Shown here in pieces: positions 9,439 to 17,625 of a stretch of DNA of 64,000 nucleotides. The notes beneath the pieces were generated by a model. The model did no database searches. It was given only the letters and a program-made list of their open reading frames with translations, and had not been told where the DNA came from. The translations under genes were made by a program, and so were the position numbers. Position 1 is the stretch's first letter; each line of letters starts with the position of its first letter. The stretch covers positions 167,563 to 231,562 of the forward strand of contig JAPZTS010000004.1 in the NCBI GenBank assembly GCA_027533185.1, read 5' to 3'. Origin of the DNA: Leptospira sp. (GTDB lineage: Bacteria; Spirochaetota; Leptospiria; Leptospirales; Leptospiraceae).

Positions 9439-9921
9439 ATGGATATAAATGTAATTCAAGATTATTCCTCAAGAATTTCGAAATCAAAGGATGAATCTAT
9501 TATTCAAAGAATGAGAGCTGTGAATTCAGGTAATCAGAATCAAACTCTGCCTAGTGATTTTAAATCTCTACTAGAAAAGGAAACTAATTTGGTGGGAAAA
9601 GTGAGTAGTTCAGAGTTAAAACTAACTCATAATATCAAAGATGAAATATCTATAGATCCATATAGAAAAAAACTATACGATGCTTCAGTAGAATTTGAAT
9701 CGATTTTTGTAAAGATGATGCTTAAAGAAATGAAGAGTACTGTTCACAAAGAAAAGCTGATCGATGGTGGATATGCGGAAGAAATTTTTGAAGATATGTT
9801 GTATGATGAATATGCAAAAAATATTTCAAAAAATGAATCCATGGGTCTTGCAGAAGAAATTTATAAGCAGATGTCAGCATCTCTGCCTCCAGTCACAAAA
9901 AATAACTCCTATTTGAGATAA
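9439..9921 (+). CDS. flgJ: FlgJ-like rod-binding protein, muramidase domain absent
   Basis: 160 residues. The second half (about 70-150) is the rod-binding domain: LYDASVEFESIFVKMMLKEM, the GYAEEIFEDMLYDEYAK segment and SMGLAEEIYKQM. In enteric bacteria this domain caps the growing rod and is fused to a peptidoglycan hydrolase. Here the protein stops after the rod-binding part, as in many spirochaetes and alphaproteobacteria, so another enzyme must open the wall. The first 65 residues look disordered. It is the last gene of the flg unit and converges on the YihY gene with only 7 bases between the stops. Confidence 0.83.
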   Translation: MDINVIQDYSSRISKSKDESIIQRMRAVNSGNQNQTLPSDFKSLLEKETNLVGKVSSSELKLTHNIKDEISIDPYRKKLYDASVEFESIFVKMMLKEMKSTVHKEKLIDGGYAEEIFEDMLYDEYAKNISKNESMGLAEEIYKQMSASLPPVTKNNSYLR

Positions 9922-9928
9922 AGACTTC

Positions 9929-12295
9929 TTAAATAAAATCGGAAACCTTTAATTTTTGTAACTCTTCCTTCATTTTACTTTCCACTTGGATCAATGCTTT
10001 TGATAAAGCCGAGGCAGAATCGGAAGCATAAAGAGGCCCACCAAGTTTAAACGTAGAAGTTTTTTCATAAAGTTCTCGTATATCAACTTGTTCTTTCAGT
10101 TTGACTGGGGCGAGAAATTTTTCATCCACGAGCGAAATATACCCTGACTCTGTTAGTTTATTTAAAATTAATTTTAAGTCTCTGTCAGATAGAAGAAGTT
10201 TTTTCCTGATAGTATCTATAGAAACAAACTTCCCTTTCTCAGTCTGAACTTCATACGAAATCATTATAACTTGAAGTGTGAAGTAAAACTCATAAGATAA
10301 ATTTGAATCAATATCATCAAATGGATTTTTGGGTAGTAGATACCTGTCTCGAAATTGAAGGGTTGCCGTCACCTGTGCTCCATAAAGTATAATTGCAGCT
10401 ATTGAATAAATCGTAAGCAAAAAAATCGGAATAGCAGCAAGTGCTTTATAGATAATCATCGTTTTTTCCGTGAACGAGGCTATGTAGATATTGATAAAAC
10501 CCCAGAAGAAGATGATGAGAATAATGCCGGTTACGATAGATCCAACCGACGCAGCTTTGAATGGAACTTTCGTATTTGGAATGATTGTAAATATCATAAC
10601 AAAAAATAACCACAATGCGGCAAGAGGTATTAAAATTTGGAGCAGGGAGTATAGAGAGAAAAAACGTTTTCCACCTTGGTATCGTTTCCAAATTGCTTTT
10701 CCTGAATCTTCCTTTTCTACTCGTATAACTTTATTATATTCTCCGACTCCCACAATACCCATCATATTTTCGTTCAAAGTGTAACTTACAAGCCTATCAT
10801 CGGTGTTTTCTAAATTTTCGGTAATTGGAGTTTCTGTCTCAGATGTTGCTTCTTGTTTTGGAGTATCTAGCGGTATTTTTTTTGAAAGGTGAATCATATC
10901 TAAAATCATACCACCTTTTGATTTGTAGGCAATGGACCAATTTTCTCCTCCGTCTTTTGAATACAATATATCTCCAAGAGTATTTAGAATGAATATTTCA
11001 AATTCAAACTCTGAATTTGTGGGAAAAACCCAAACACGATCATAGGAATAACGTTTGTGACGAATATCCGTCCAATTATAGCCTCCGTCAGAAGTTTTAT
11101 AAATGACTCCACTGTCACCGACTAAAAAACCAATGGATCTATTCAAAAAGGTAATATCGTTCAAAGGTTTGTCGCTGATTGATTGAGGAAAAAAACTATT
11201 TCCTCCATCGCTAGTTTTCCAGATTCGACCTTCACGATCTAAGATAAAACCATCTTTATTTGTTAAGAAACGGATGCGGCTGGGACTAATTGAAGTGTCA
11301 GAAAACTTTTTTACTTCTGTATAAGGTTTACCGAGCTCATATCGTATGGTTCGATTATCGGCTGTTATAACAAAGATAATACTCACGTCTACGGAGCCAA
11401 AATCCGCTACTGATAGACCTCGTAACGAGTGAAGCTTCCAAGATTTACCATGGTCCCGCGAATAGAGAAGACTTCCTTCCTCTGAGATGGAAAAAATATC
11501 ATCTCGAACATTTCGTATACGGAAAAAATTTTCCTTTGTAATGTCTGGTACTTTACAAGTACCTGTTTCAACCATTTTATCATCAACACAAACCATATTT
11601 TCGAAATCGATCGCTGCCTTTGGAATAAAGGAAACTGGAGTTTTTAGATCTTTGAGGAGTCCAATGTTTCCTTTTTCACCAGCCACCCAAATCTGACCAT
11701 CCTTTGTCGAAACAATGGATTTTATATGAGGAGCCCTGACGTCATCAGAGATTTTATCGGTAATACTTTTTCCAACTAAAAAAAGTAAGGGACCAAAAGA
11801 AATTAGAAAAAAATAAAACACGAATTTACTGATGAAACCCCTGTGCAGATCAATTTTCCAAATTGTATGGAACGCCTTCTCTAATGATCGCAAAACAGCG
11901 GTTGCGGAAAAAATAAAAACAACAAAACCAACTGCCCCGATTTGTGAAGCTGTATTTATGATATCGGAGATTGTATCGAGGTATGGGGTAAAATCAAATT
12001 GGATTCCATTTTTAACCAGAAACGAGTTTATTTCATCACCTAGCTCCGACTGTCTTGTTTGTTGGATTCCGGAAACAACGGTAATCAGAGCCAGGGCTAC
12101 AGTAAGGGTGGGGATTAAGGTAACTATAGTAGTATACGATAAACTCGAAGCAATAACCAAACAATCATCCTTAATAAACCTATGTATGCTTACAAGAAGT
12201 ACACGTAGTCCCAAAACAAACTTTCGTTTTAACCCATGTTCTTCTGGAATTTCTGTAATTTTAGTCAAAAAAGAATTGTTTTGAATCTGTTTCAT
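9929..12295 (-). CDS. YihY/BrkB-type membrane protein with inserted periplasmic beta-propeller and C-terminal winged helix
   Basis: 788 residues, about 2.5 times a normal YihY (about 290). Residues 20-185 carry the first YihY half with three membrane helices (about 45-75, 115-135, 155-175; FIKDDCLVIASSLSYTT is typical). Residues 188-540 are an insertion with Ycf48/BNR-like repeats: DHGKSW at 281, SDGGNSF at 362, SDGGYNW at 402 and KDGGENW at 447. Three more helices follow (about 545-640), completing the YihY domain. Residues 665-735 look like a winged helix. With the N-terminus inside, the propeller should be periplasmic and the winged helix cytoplasmic. Last gene of a five-gene minus-strand unit, 8 bases after its upstream neighbour. 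Function unknown; the old RNase BN label should not be used. Confidence 0.85.
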   Translation of the reverse strand: MKQIQNNSFLTKITEIPEEHGLKRKFVLGLRVLLVSIHRFIKDDCLVIASSLSYTTIVTLIPTLTVALALITVVSGIQQTRQSELGDEINSFLVKNGIQFDFTPYLDTISDIINTASQIGAVGFVVFIFSATAVLRSLEKAFHTIWKIDLHRGFISKFVFYFFLISFGPLLFLVGKSITDKISDDVRAPHIKSIVSTKDGQIWVAGEKGNIGLLKDLKTPVSFIPKAAIDFENMVCVDDKMVETGTCKVPDITKENFFRIRNVRDDIFSISEEGSLLYSRDHGKSWKLHSLRGLSVADFGSVDVSIIFVITADNRTIRYELGKPYTEVKKFSDTSISPSRIRFLTNKDGFILDREGRIWKTSDGGNSFFPQSISDKPLNDITFLNRSIGFLVGDSGVIYKTSDGGYNWTDIRHKRYSYDRVWVFPTNSEFEFEIFILNTLGDILYSKDGGENWSIAYKSKGGMILDMIHLSKKIPLDTPKQEATSETETPITENLENTDDRLVSYTLNENMMGIVGVGEYNKVIRVEKEDSGKAIWKRYQGGKRFFSLYSLLQILIPLAALWLFFVMIFTIIPNTKVPFKAASVGSIVTGIILIIFFWGFINIYIASFTEKTMIIYKALAAIPIFLLTIYSIAAIILYGAQVTATLQFRDRYLLPKNPFDDIDSNLSYEFYFTLQVIMISYEVQTEKGKFVSIDTIRKKLLLSDRDLKLILNKLTESGYISLVDEKFLAPVKLKEQVDIRELYEKTSTFKLGGPLYASDSASALSKALIQVESKMKEELQKLKVSDFI

Positions 12296-12303
12296 TTATT
12301 TAC

Positions 12304-13185
12304 CTAATCTTTTATTGCATACAATACATAACTAGAAGTAAGTGGGAACCCTTTCGACTTCCATTGAGATTTAAAATGGTAGTAAGTGATTCGAAACCAA
12401 ACTTTGTAATCACGTAACGACTTAAAATTACCCCTCGACTTTTTTAGCTTTGCAAGGAGAGAAAAGTCTACACCAAAGTAGGGAAAAAATCTGGAAAATC
12501 CAAAATGAGTCAATATATTTTTTATAATGGAATGAGAATAATAGTAAACATGTCCCGGCATAAAATAATGGTACCTCGATCCTTCATGTTTTGCTTGCCA
12601 ACCTTCAAAGTTAGCAGTCTGGATGAGAAGTAATCCTCCAGGTTTTAAAATACGGGTTATCTCCATAAAAAAACCATGCGGATTCTCAATATGTTCTATC
12701 ACTTCAACGAGTGTGATTACCGAAAAAAAATTAGTTGGAAATTTTGCTTCCATAAGATTGCCATTAAAGGTAGGAACATTTTGGACGTTGTTCGCATATT
12801 GGCTCGCATATTTTGAAATCTCGACACCATAAACATCAAAACCAAATTTCTCTGCCCGTTTTAAAAATCCGCCAAATGATGAACCTATATCCAAAAAATT
12901 ACCATTTTGAACGTATTTTTTTATATTTTTAATCCTTCCGTCCCAAACATGAGAAAAATAGGGGAATTGTTCTCTTTCATCAATATAAGAATATTCAGCT
13001 TTACCTTCATAGTAATCTGCATTGTACAATTGAGTTTGGTCTGGTCTAGGATGAAGAGCCAGAAGGCCGCAAGTATAACATTTGTAAATCGATAAATTTT
13101 TAAAATTTCCGTTTGTTAGGAAATGAAACTTCCAATCACAATTGGACTGTATTGGACATTCCTCATGCAGATGAGAAGTATTCAT
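12304..13185 (-). CDS. Class I SAM-dependent methyltransferase with N-terminal zinc-binding-like segment
   Basis: 293 residues. The N-terminus has cysteines spaced as C-x5-C then YKCYTCGLLALHPRP, the zinc-ribbon-like lead-in found in methyltransferases of sugar and surface-polysaccharide pathways. The Rossmann core begins with NFLDIGSSFGGFLKRAEK (SAM-binding motif I), followed by DVYGVEISKYA and the post-motif VITLVEVIEHIENPHGFF. The C-terminal quarter matches nothing I recognise. The acceptor is unknown; small-molecule or sugar methylation is an inference from the family. It starts 1 base after the stop of the upstream methyltransferase and lies 8 bases before the YihY gene. Confidence 0.82.
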   Translation of the reverse strand: MNTSHLHEECPIQSNCDWKFHFLTNGNFKNLSIYKCYTCGLLALHPRPDQTQLYNADYYEGKAEYSYIDEREQFPYFSHVWDGRIKNIKKYVQNGNFLDIGSSFGGFLKRAEKFGFDVYGVEISKYASQYANNVQNVPTFNGNLMEAKFPTNFFSVITLVEVIEHIENPHGFFMEITRILKPGGLLLIQTANFEGWQAKHEGSRYHYFMPGHVYYYSHSIIKNILTHFGFSRFFPYFGVDFSLLAKLKKSRGNFKSLRDYKVWFRITYYHFKSQWKSKGFPLTSSYVLYAIKD

Positions 13186-13794
13186 TTATTTTTTTGCCAA
13201 AAAAAACCAATGACAGATTCTCTCGTCTAGCTTTCCTAGTGGAGTACGTTCCGAATATCCAATTTCAACGGATGAGAATGGACTTAGAAAATCTTTGACT
13301 TCATCTAAGGTATATAGTTCCGCATACCCTCCCGATAAATCAGAAAGGTTCATTTCTCCATCTTTCAATTTTAGGTGGGTATCATTCGCGGCTCTAATCG
13401 AACCAATAAAAGAACCATCCACATCCAACGCCTCATAGAGTGCATTTCGTATTTTTTTTGCATCCTCTCGTTTGTTGTAATGAAAGACTCCCCATGCTAG
13501 AATTAAACCAAATTGTTTTTCTGAAACAGGAAACGGAAGGTCTATCCAATGTTCAAACTGTACGTTCGAAGATAATGTATTTAGACTATCGATAGTAACC
13601 TTTGAGTTATCCACACCCATTACTTTATATTCTTCTCTCTCCAGAGCAAAAGAATGTCGACCTGAACCGCAACCAAAATCTAAGGCCATTCTATTCCTGG
13701 TATGGACTCTAGAAAGCAATCGAATGAAATTTTCGTCAGGGTAGGTGAGTTTGGATTTTTCCTTTTTGTAGTGAGAATCCCAGACTGATTTCAA
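13186..13794 (-). CDS. Class I SAM-dependent methyltransferase
   Basis: 202 residues. Motif I is ALDFGCGSGRHSFALE, followed by the acidic residue of motif II in VMGVDNSKVTI and a FGLILAWGVFHYNKR motif IV region, so this is a complete small methyltransferase of the type-11/25 kind. The start is TTG overlapping the TGA of the ATP-grasp gene (TTGA), with AAGG about 8 bases upstream. No ATG precedes motif I in frame. Translation is probably coupled to the ATP-grasp gene. Substrate unknown; its placement between an ATP-grasp ligase and a second methyltransferase suggests steps on a shared substrate. Confidence 0.82.
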   Translation of the reverse strand: MKSVWDSHYKKEKSKLTYPDENFIRLLSRVHTRNRMALDFGCGSGRHSFALEREEYKVMGVDNSKVTIDSLNTLSSNVQFEHWIDLPFPVSEKQFGLILAWGVFHYNKREDAKKIRNALYEALDVDGSFIGSIRAANDTHLKLKDGEMNLSDLSGGYAELYTLDEVKDFLSPFSSVEIGYSERTPLGKLDERICHWFFLAKK

Positions 13795-14984
13795 GAGTGC
13801 AACCTTTCAAGTATACTTTGCACCCAATGATTTGGGTCTACCTCATTTCTAGTTGAGACTCCTATTACATAGGTACGTTTGTGGTTGCCTTCGAAGGCAT
13901 CCAATCTTTCCCCTGCCGGTATAAGAATCTTTTCAAAGAATTGCGTTTCTCCTAGATTGGGTATAAAATTCGGAAGTGGTGGAGATTTTTTTAAGCTGGC
14001 TTTTGGAAGATAAAATACCAAAGCAGAATACTTTTTTAAAGAATCTGCTTTGGTTAAAAATTTGGGTCTTGTCTTTTCGCCAATTGTAACAGATAGGTAA
14101 TCTGAAAAATAGTTATAACCAAAATGGTTAGGTAATAGAACATCTGCTAAATATTCACCACCGACTTCTGGAGCTGCCTCTATAAGGAATGCTTCTGATT
14201 TTGAATTGATTTTAAATTCCGCAACAAAAGGACCCGACTTTAACCCAGATTTGTTGATCAAAACTTGGCACATCATTCTAAGTTCTCCCGCCATGGAAAG
14301 ATACTTTGATGGAGCAATGTGAGCAATTTCAATAAATTGAGGAATCCCTGTTGTGACCTTATCCGTAATGGATATGATATAAAATTTTTTACTTATAACG
14401 AAACCAAGGACAGTTACTTCGTCACCTGGAACAAATTCTTCAAATACCAAATCACCGGATTTTTTCTGTTTTGAAATTTTTTTGAATTCTGATTCGTTTT
14501 CTAAAATTAAAATCCCAGCCTTGGCTGAACCTGCTTTCGGTTTTGCGATGATAGGATATTTTAACTCCGGCGAATTCTTCTTGTTTATGAGATCGGAAAT
14601 CGTTTTAGGAGTAGGTAACCCAACCGAGTGGGAAAGGGATTTCATTTTTTGTTTATCCAGAAATTGAGTTATGACTTCGGGAAGATTGCCTTTGAGTCGA
14701 AATTTGGAATTCAGATAAGAAACGGTGTAACATGCCTTTCCAAACGATCTAGTGCCAATTCCCATCAATTTTCCCGATAAAGGAACCTGGCTCATGGCGT
14801 GTAAGATTTTTCTATATTCGTGAGTTGATTCTAATATTTTTATATCTGAAATAGCAAAACCAGGTGCTTGCGGATTCTGATCCACTGCGATCACCTTCAA
14901 CCCACGGGACTTAGCTGCAGAAATCAAAGGAAGCTGATTTTCGCCAGCCCCAATGGAAAGATACGAACCCTCTAGTTTTTTCAT
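13791..14984 (-). CDS. ATP-grasp family ligase
   Basis: 397 residues. The N-terminal pre-ATP-grasp Rossmann fold begins YLSIGAGENQLPLISAAKS and VIAVDQNPQAPGF, as in PurK/CarB-like and polysaccharide-locus enzymes. The ATP-grasp core has YPIIAKPKAGSAKAGILI (phosphate loop region), VFEEFVPGDEVTVLGF (adenine-binding hinge) and FLIEAAPEVGGEY (the metal-binding acidic residue region). Such enzymes join a carboxylate to an amine or thiol using ATP. The partner substrates cannot be told from sequence. The ATG is 3 bases after the RRM gene stop, and the TGA overlaps the next gene. I do not recognise a specific named enzyme. Confidence 0.8.
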   Translation of the reverse strand: MKKLEGSYLSIGAGENQLPLISAAKSRGLKVIAVDQNPQAPGFAISDIKILESTHEYRKILHAMSQVPLSGKLMGIGTRSFGKACYTVSYLNSKFRLKGNLPEVITQFLDKQKMKSLSHSVGLPTPKTISDLINKKNSPELKYPIIAKPKAGSAKAGILILENESEFKKISKQKKSGDLVFEEFVPGDEVTVLGFVISKKFYIISITDKVTTGIPQFIEIAHIAPSKYLSMAGELRMMCQVLINKSGLKSGPFVAEFKINSKSEAFLIEAAPEVGGEYLADVLLPNHFGYNYFSDYLSVTIGEKTRPKFLTKADSLKKYSALVFYLPKASLKKSPPLPNFIPNLGETQFFEKILIPAGERLDAFEGNHKRTYVIGVSTRNEVDPNHWVQSILERLHS

Positions 14985-14987
14985 CGA

Positions 14988-15356
14988 CTAGGAGCCCCGG
15001 CTACCGCCCCTTCGTTGTACCCCTGTATTGCCTCCACCCGTAGTTTGGTTGCGACCAAAAGCTGGTTTTGCAACAGCTGGTGCACCTTTTTTCTTCTGCG
15101 CTTCGTTCTGCTCTCGTACAAGGTCTTCTTGGTTTACAACAACAAGTTTTTTCCCATCGATTTCCTTTCCATTGAGAGATGCGATGGCTTTTTTCCCATC
15201 CTCATCGGACATTTCGCAGGTTCCATACCCAAGCGAAACTTTGGTAATTTTATCTCTTTTGATTACCAGATGTTCCACCTTCCCAGATGGTGTTAAGAGT
15301 GCCAGCAGGGCATCTTCAGTTACAGTTTGCGGTAGGTTTCCTATGGATAACTTCAT
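14988..15356 (-). CDS. RRM-domain RNA-binding protein with Gly/Arg-rich tail
   Basis: 122 residues. Residues 1-78 form one RNA recognition motif: RNP2 is LSIGNL, and RNP1 is SLGYGTCEM, in which one of the usual aromatic positions is replaced. The tail (about 85-122) is low in hydrophobics and ends in GGGNTGVQRRGGSRGS, an RGG-like RNA-binding tail. Small RRM proteins of this kind occur in cyanobacteria and spirochaetes and bind single-stranded RNA, often in cold or stress responses. It heads a five-gene minus-strand unit and is divergent from flgF. Whether it regulates the operon it heads is unknown. Confidence 0.85.
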   Translation of the reverse strand: MKLSIGNLPQTVTEDALLALLTPSGKVEHLVIKRDKITKVSLGYGTCEMSDEDGKKAIASLNGKEIDGKKLVVVNQEDLVREQNEAQKKKGAPAVAKPAFGRNQTTGGGNTGVQRRGGSRGS

Positions 15357-15467
15357 AGTCCTTAAGGGACATTTTTTTACCTAAAACTTCAACTCTTTTT
15401 TGACTATGTCACATTTTTGGTTGGGAAATTTGCAGTTTCGGTCGAAGGAAATCTTAAGAGGTGTCTT

Positions 15468-16328
15468 ATGATTCGAGGTTTGTATACAGGTGCGAATGGA
15501 ATGATTTCCCAGCAGGTTCGTATGGACGTCATTGCAAATAATTTAGCCAATGTTGATAAAACCGGATTTAAAAGAGACACTACGGTCTTTAAAACATTTC
15601 CAGAAATGCTTCTACATAGGTATTCCGAAGATGGAATAGGTAAAACGCCAATGGGCTCCTTTGACACATCCCCCGTAGTCGGTAAACTGGGGTTTGGTGC
15701 TGAAGTGAATGAAGTATATACACGTTTTGAACAGGGATCTGTCAAAAAGACCGACAACATATTTGATCTTATGCTCCAAGACCAACCGGGAATGGAAAAA
15801 CCTGCTTTTTTAACCGTACTTACAAACCGAGGAGAAAGACTTACTCGCAGTGGGAGTTTTGTCCTTGATAAAAATGGATACGTCGTGACACCTCAGGGTT
15901 TTCCATTGTTAGGTGAAAAAGGGCCCATTCAGGTAAACCAAGGTAATTTTCTTGTTAAGGAAAACGGGGAAATCTTTATCAATGGAAAAATTGGAACAAA
16001 CCCAAGTGATGGGACTAATTTTTCAGAGAATCGCTTTGAAGAACCTGTTCTCTTAGACAAATTAAAAATTCGGACAGTGGAAAATCCTCGTCATCTGGAC
16101 AAGGAAGGCGATAGTTTTTATGTAGATACTCCAGAGTCTGGAGAGCCGACTGCGTTTCCCGAACGAGTCGCTCCACAAGTTTTACAAGGTTATTTGGAGG
16201 CATCCAATGTCTCTGTGGTTACGGAAATGGTCGATATGATTGAGGTTAACCGCGCTTATGAAGCAAATTCGAAAACGATGCAAACTCAGGATAGTTTACT
16301 TGGTAGGTTGTTCGAAGTAATTCGGTAA
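15468..16328 (+). CDS. flgF: Flagellar basal-body rod protein FlgF-like
   Basis: 286 residues. It has the N-terminal rod signature ([22 protein letters not shown]) and the C-terminal [16 protein letters not shown] helix common to FlgF, FlgG and FlgE. It differs from the FlgG at 5883 in the central domain (residues 60-230). It is the paralogue called FlgF, or FlhO in Gram-positives and spirochaetes, forming part of the proximal rod. The ATG at 15468 is preferred over an upstream start because AAGAGGTG at 15456-15463 is properly spaced and [12 protein letters not shown] is the family start. It appears to be a single gene, away from flgG. Confidence 0.88.
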   Translation: MIRGLYTGANGMISQQVRMDVIANNLANVDKTGFKRDTTVFKTFPEMLLHRYSEDGIGKTPMGSFDTSPVVGKLGFGAEVNEVYTRFEQGSVKKTDNIFDLMLQDQPGMEKPAFLTVLTNRGERLTRSGSFVLDKNGYVVTPQGFPLLGEKGPIQVNQGNFLVKENGEIFINGKIGTNPSDGTNFSENRFEEPVLLDKLKIRTVENPRHLDKEGDSFYVDTPESGEPTAFPERVAPQVLQGYLEASNVSVVTEMVDMIEVNRAYEANSKTMQTQDSLLGRLFEVIR

Positions 16329-16362
16329 ATTCAATATCAATATATCAAAAGTAGTGAAATAT

Positions 16363-16731
16363 ATGCAAAAAGCATTTCAAATTCTATTTTTTCTTTTAGC
16401 TGTTCTTCTGCTTTTTTCTGCCTTAGTGCAATACAATGATCCTGATCCATTGCATTGGATGTTTTTGTATGGATACTCGGCAATTCTCTGTGGATTTGGA
16501 AGCTTCCGAAGGATTGACGAGCGTTTTCTCTATTTTGCCCTTGGTGCAGTTCTCCTCCAACTACTGATCGTGTTTGATGGGGCATATACATGGCTCAGGT
16601 TAGGTCAAGAGAATATGCTGAAGACCCCGATGAGTTCCGAAAAACCCTACATAGAAGAAATTCGTGAGTTCTTAGGTGCATCGATCGCAGGTCTAGCAAA
16701 TCTTTTGTTACTTTGGAAACGAAGGTTGTAG
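16363..16731 (+). CDS. TMEM220-like integral membrane protein
   Basis: About 122 residues with three to four hydrophobic helices. The pattern QYNDPDPLHWMFLYG right after the first helix and the late IREFLG segment resemble the TMEM220 family, a small membrane family of unknown function in bacteria and animals. A GTG at 16354 would add three residues (MKYM); neither start has a strong ribosome-binding site. It lies 34 bases after flgF and is followed by a strong hairpin. No role in motility can be inferred. Confidence 0.7.
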   Translation: MQKAFQILFFLLAVLLLFSALVQYNDPDPLHWMFLYGYSAILCGFGSFRRIDERFLYFALGAVLLQLLIVFDGAYTWLRLGQENMLKTPMSSEKPYIEEIREFLGASIAGLANLLLLWKRRL

Positions 16732-16738
16732 TTTTTAA

Positions 16739-16781
16739 ATAGAAAGGTTTCGATTCGCTTTTAAACCTTTCTATATTTTTT
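16739..16781 (+). terminator. Rho-independent terminator after the TMEM220-like gene
   Basis: A perfect 12-bp inverted repeat, ATAGAAAGGTTT (16739-16750) and AAACCTTTCTAT (16763-16774), with a 12-base loop, is followed by six T's (16776-16781). The 3' arm lies inside the last codons of pgsA on the opposite strand. It should stop transcription from flgF and the TMEM220-like gene before it runs into pgsA. Confidence 0.75.
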
Positions 16782-17435
16782 AGCCTGTTTTTTGTTATCT
16801 GGATCTAGTTCAATGGATTCAGGTTTTAGGATTATATTCCAGTAGCGGATTGCGTAAGCAATCATTCCAATCGATAAGACAAACATGAGTACGTAGGCGG
16901 AAATTTCGGGATATTTCAAGAATTCGTACGGGTATCCCTTAAGTGCGTAGTAGGGGGTAGCCATATACCAGAGAACGGAAATTGCGACAAGACCTACACC
17001 AACTTTTCCCCAGATATTTGGTCTCCCCAGAAGTCCCCGCTTCAGATACAAAAATCCTCCGAGCCATACTCCCAAAAGTTCTCTAATAAAGTATACAATT
17101 AAGATCCATTTCGGAAACGCAAAGTGGATCGTCACAACGAGCAGTCCACCGAGTGTGACAAGTTTATCGCATACTGGATCCAAATAACGACCTAAATTCG
17201 TTTCTTGCTTGAGGATTCTTGCAAAAAGCCCATCCAGATAGTCAGTGAGTACAGCCACCAAACAGAGATATATCGACATTAAAAAGGAATCTACTTCTTT
17301 TGGATTCTTCGCATAACTATAAGTGCAAAAAAAGAAAAAAGGTAAGAGGAGGACGCGTAAAATGCTTAAAAAGTTTGATATAGTAAAGATTTTATCTTTA
17401 AAGAGTTCACTCGGTTTTTTAGGTTCTAGTTGCAT
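16761..17435 (-). CDS. pgsA: CDP-alcohol phosphatidyltransferase, probably phosphatidylglycerophosphate synthase
   Basis: 224 residues with several membrane helices. The CDP-alcohol phosphatidyltransferase signature D-G-x2-A-R-x8-G-x3-D-x3-D is complete in LDGLFARILKQETNLGRYLD followed by PVCDK. These residues bind two metals and the CDP group. The family makes phosphatidylglycerophosphate (PgsA), cardiolipin or phosphatidylserine. PgsA fits best in length and in the N-terminal SNFLSILRVLLLPFF segment, but the substrate alcohol is not proven. It is monocistronic, divergent from the tRNA-Asp gene. The C-terminus is lysine-rich. Confidence 0.78.
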   Translation of the reverse strand: MQLEPKKPSELFKDKIFTISNFLSILRVLLLPFFFFCTYSYAKNPKEVDSFLMSIYLCLVAVLTDYLDGLFARILKQETNLGRYLDPVCDKLVTLGGLLVVTIHFAFPKWILIVYFIRELLGVWLGGFLYLKRGLLGRPNIWGKVGVGLVAISVLWYMATPYYALKGYPYEFLKYPEISAYVLMFVLSIGMIAYAIRYWNIILKPESIELDPDNKKQAKKYRKV

Positions 17436-17497
17436 GTAGGCACAAATTACAGTGTAGAAAAATTAAGGTGAGGAGGCAAGAAAAGTACAAAACTTTG

Positions 17498-17525
17498 TTG
17501 ACTGTAGAGAATCCTTCCTTACCTT
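17498..17525 (+). promoter_or_regulatory. Candidate sigma-70 promoter of tRNA-Asp
   Basis: TTGACT (17498-17503) matches the -35 consensus at 5 of 6 positions. Sixteen bases later is TACCTT (17520-17525), with the conserved first, second and last -10 bases. The start would fall about 10 bases before the mature tRNA 5' end. The -10 is weak, so confidence is limited. Confidence 0.4.
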
Positions 17526-17542
17526 GGCTATATCCGTGTAGT

Positions 17543-17619
<77 letters not shown>

Positions 17620-17625
17620 CACAGT

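Noticed and set aside
11832..12284. 150-codon open frame antisense to the YihY-like gene
   Set aside because: The opposite strand has clear membrane helices and family motifs; this frame has none.
9929..12295. Calling the YihY-like protein 'ribonuclease BN'
   Set aside because: The RNase BN name for YihY was an old misassignment; the protein is a membrane protein with no nuclease motif.
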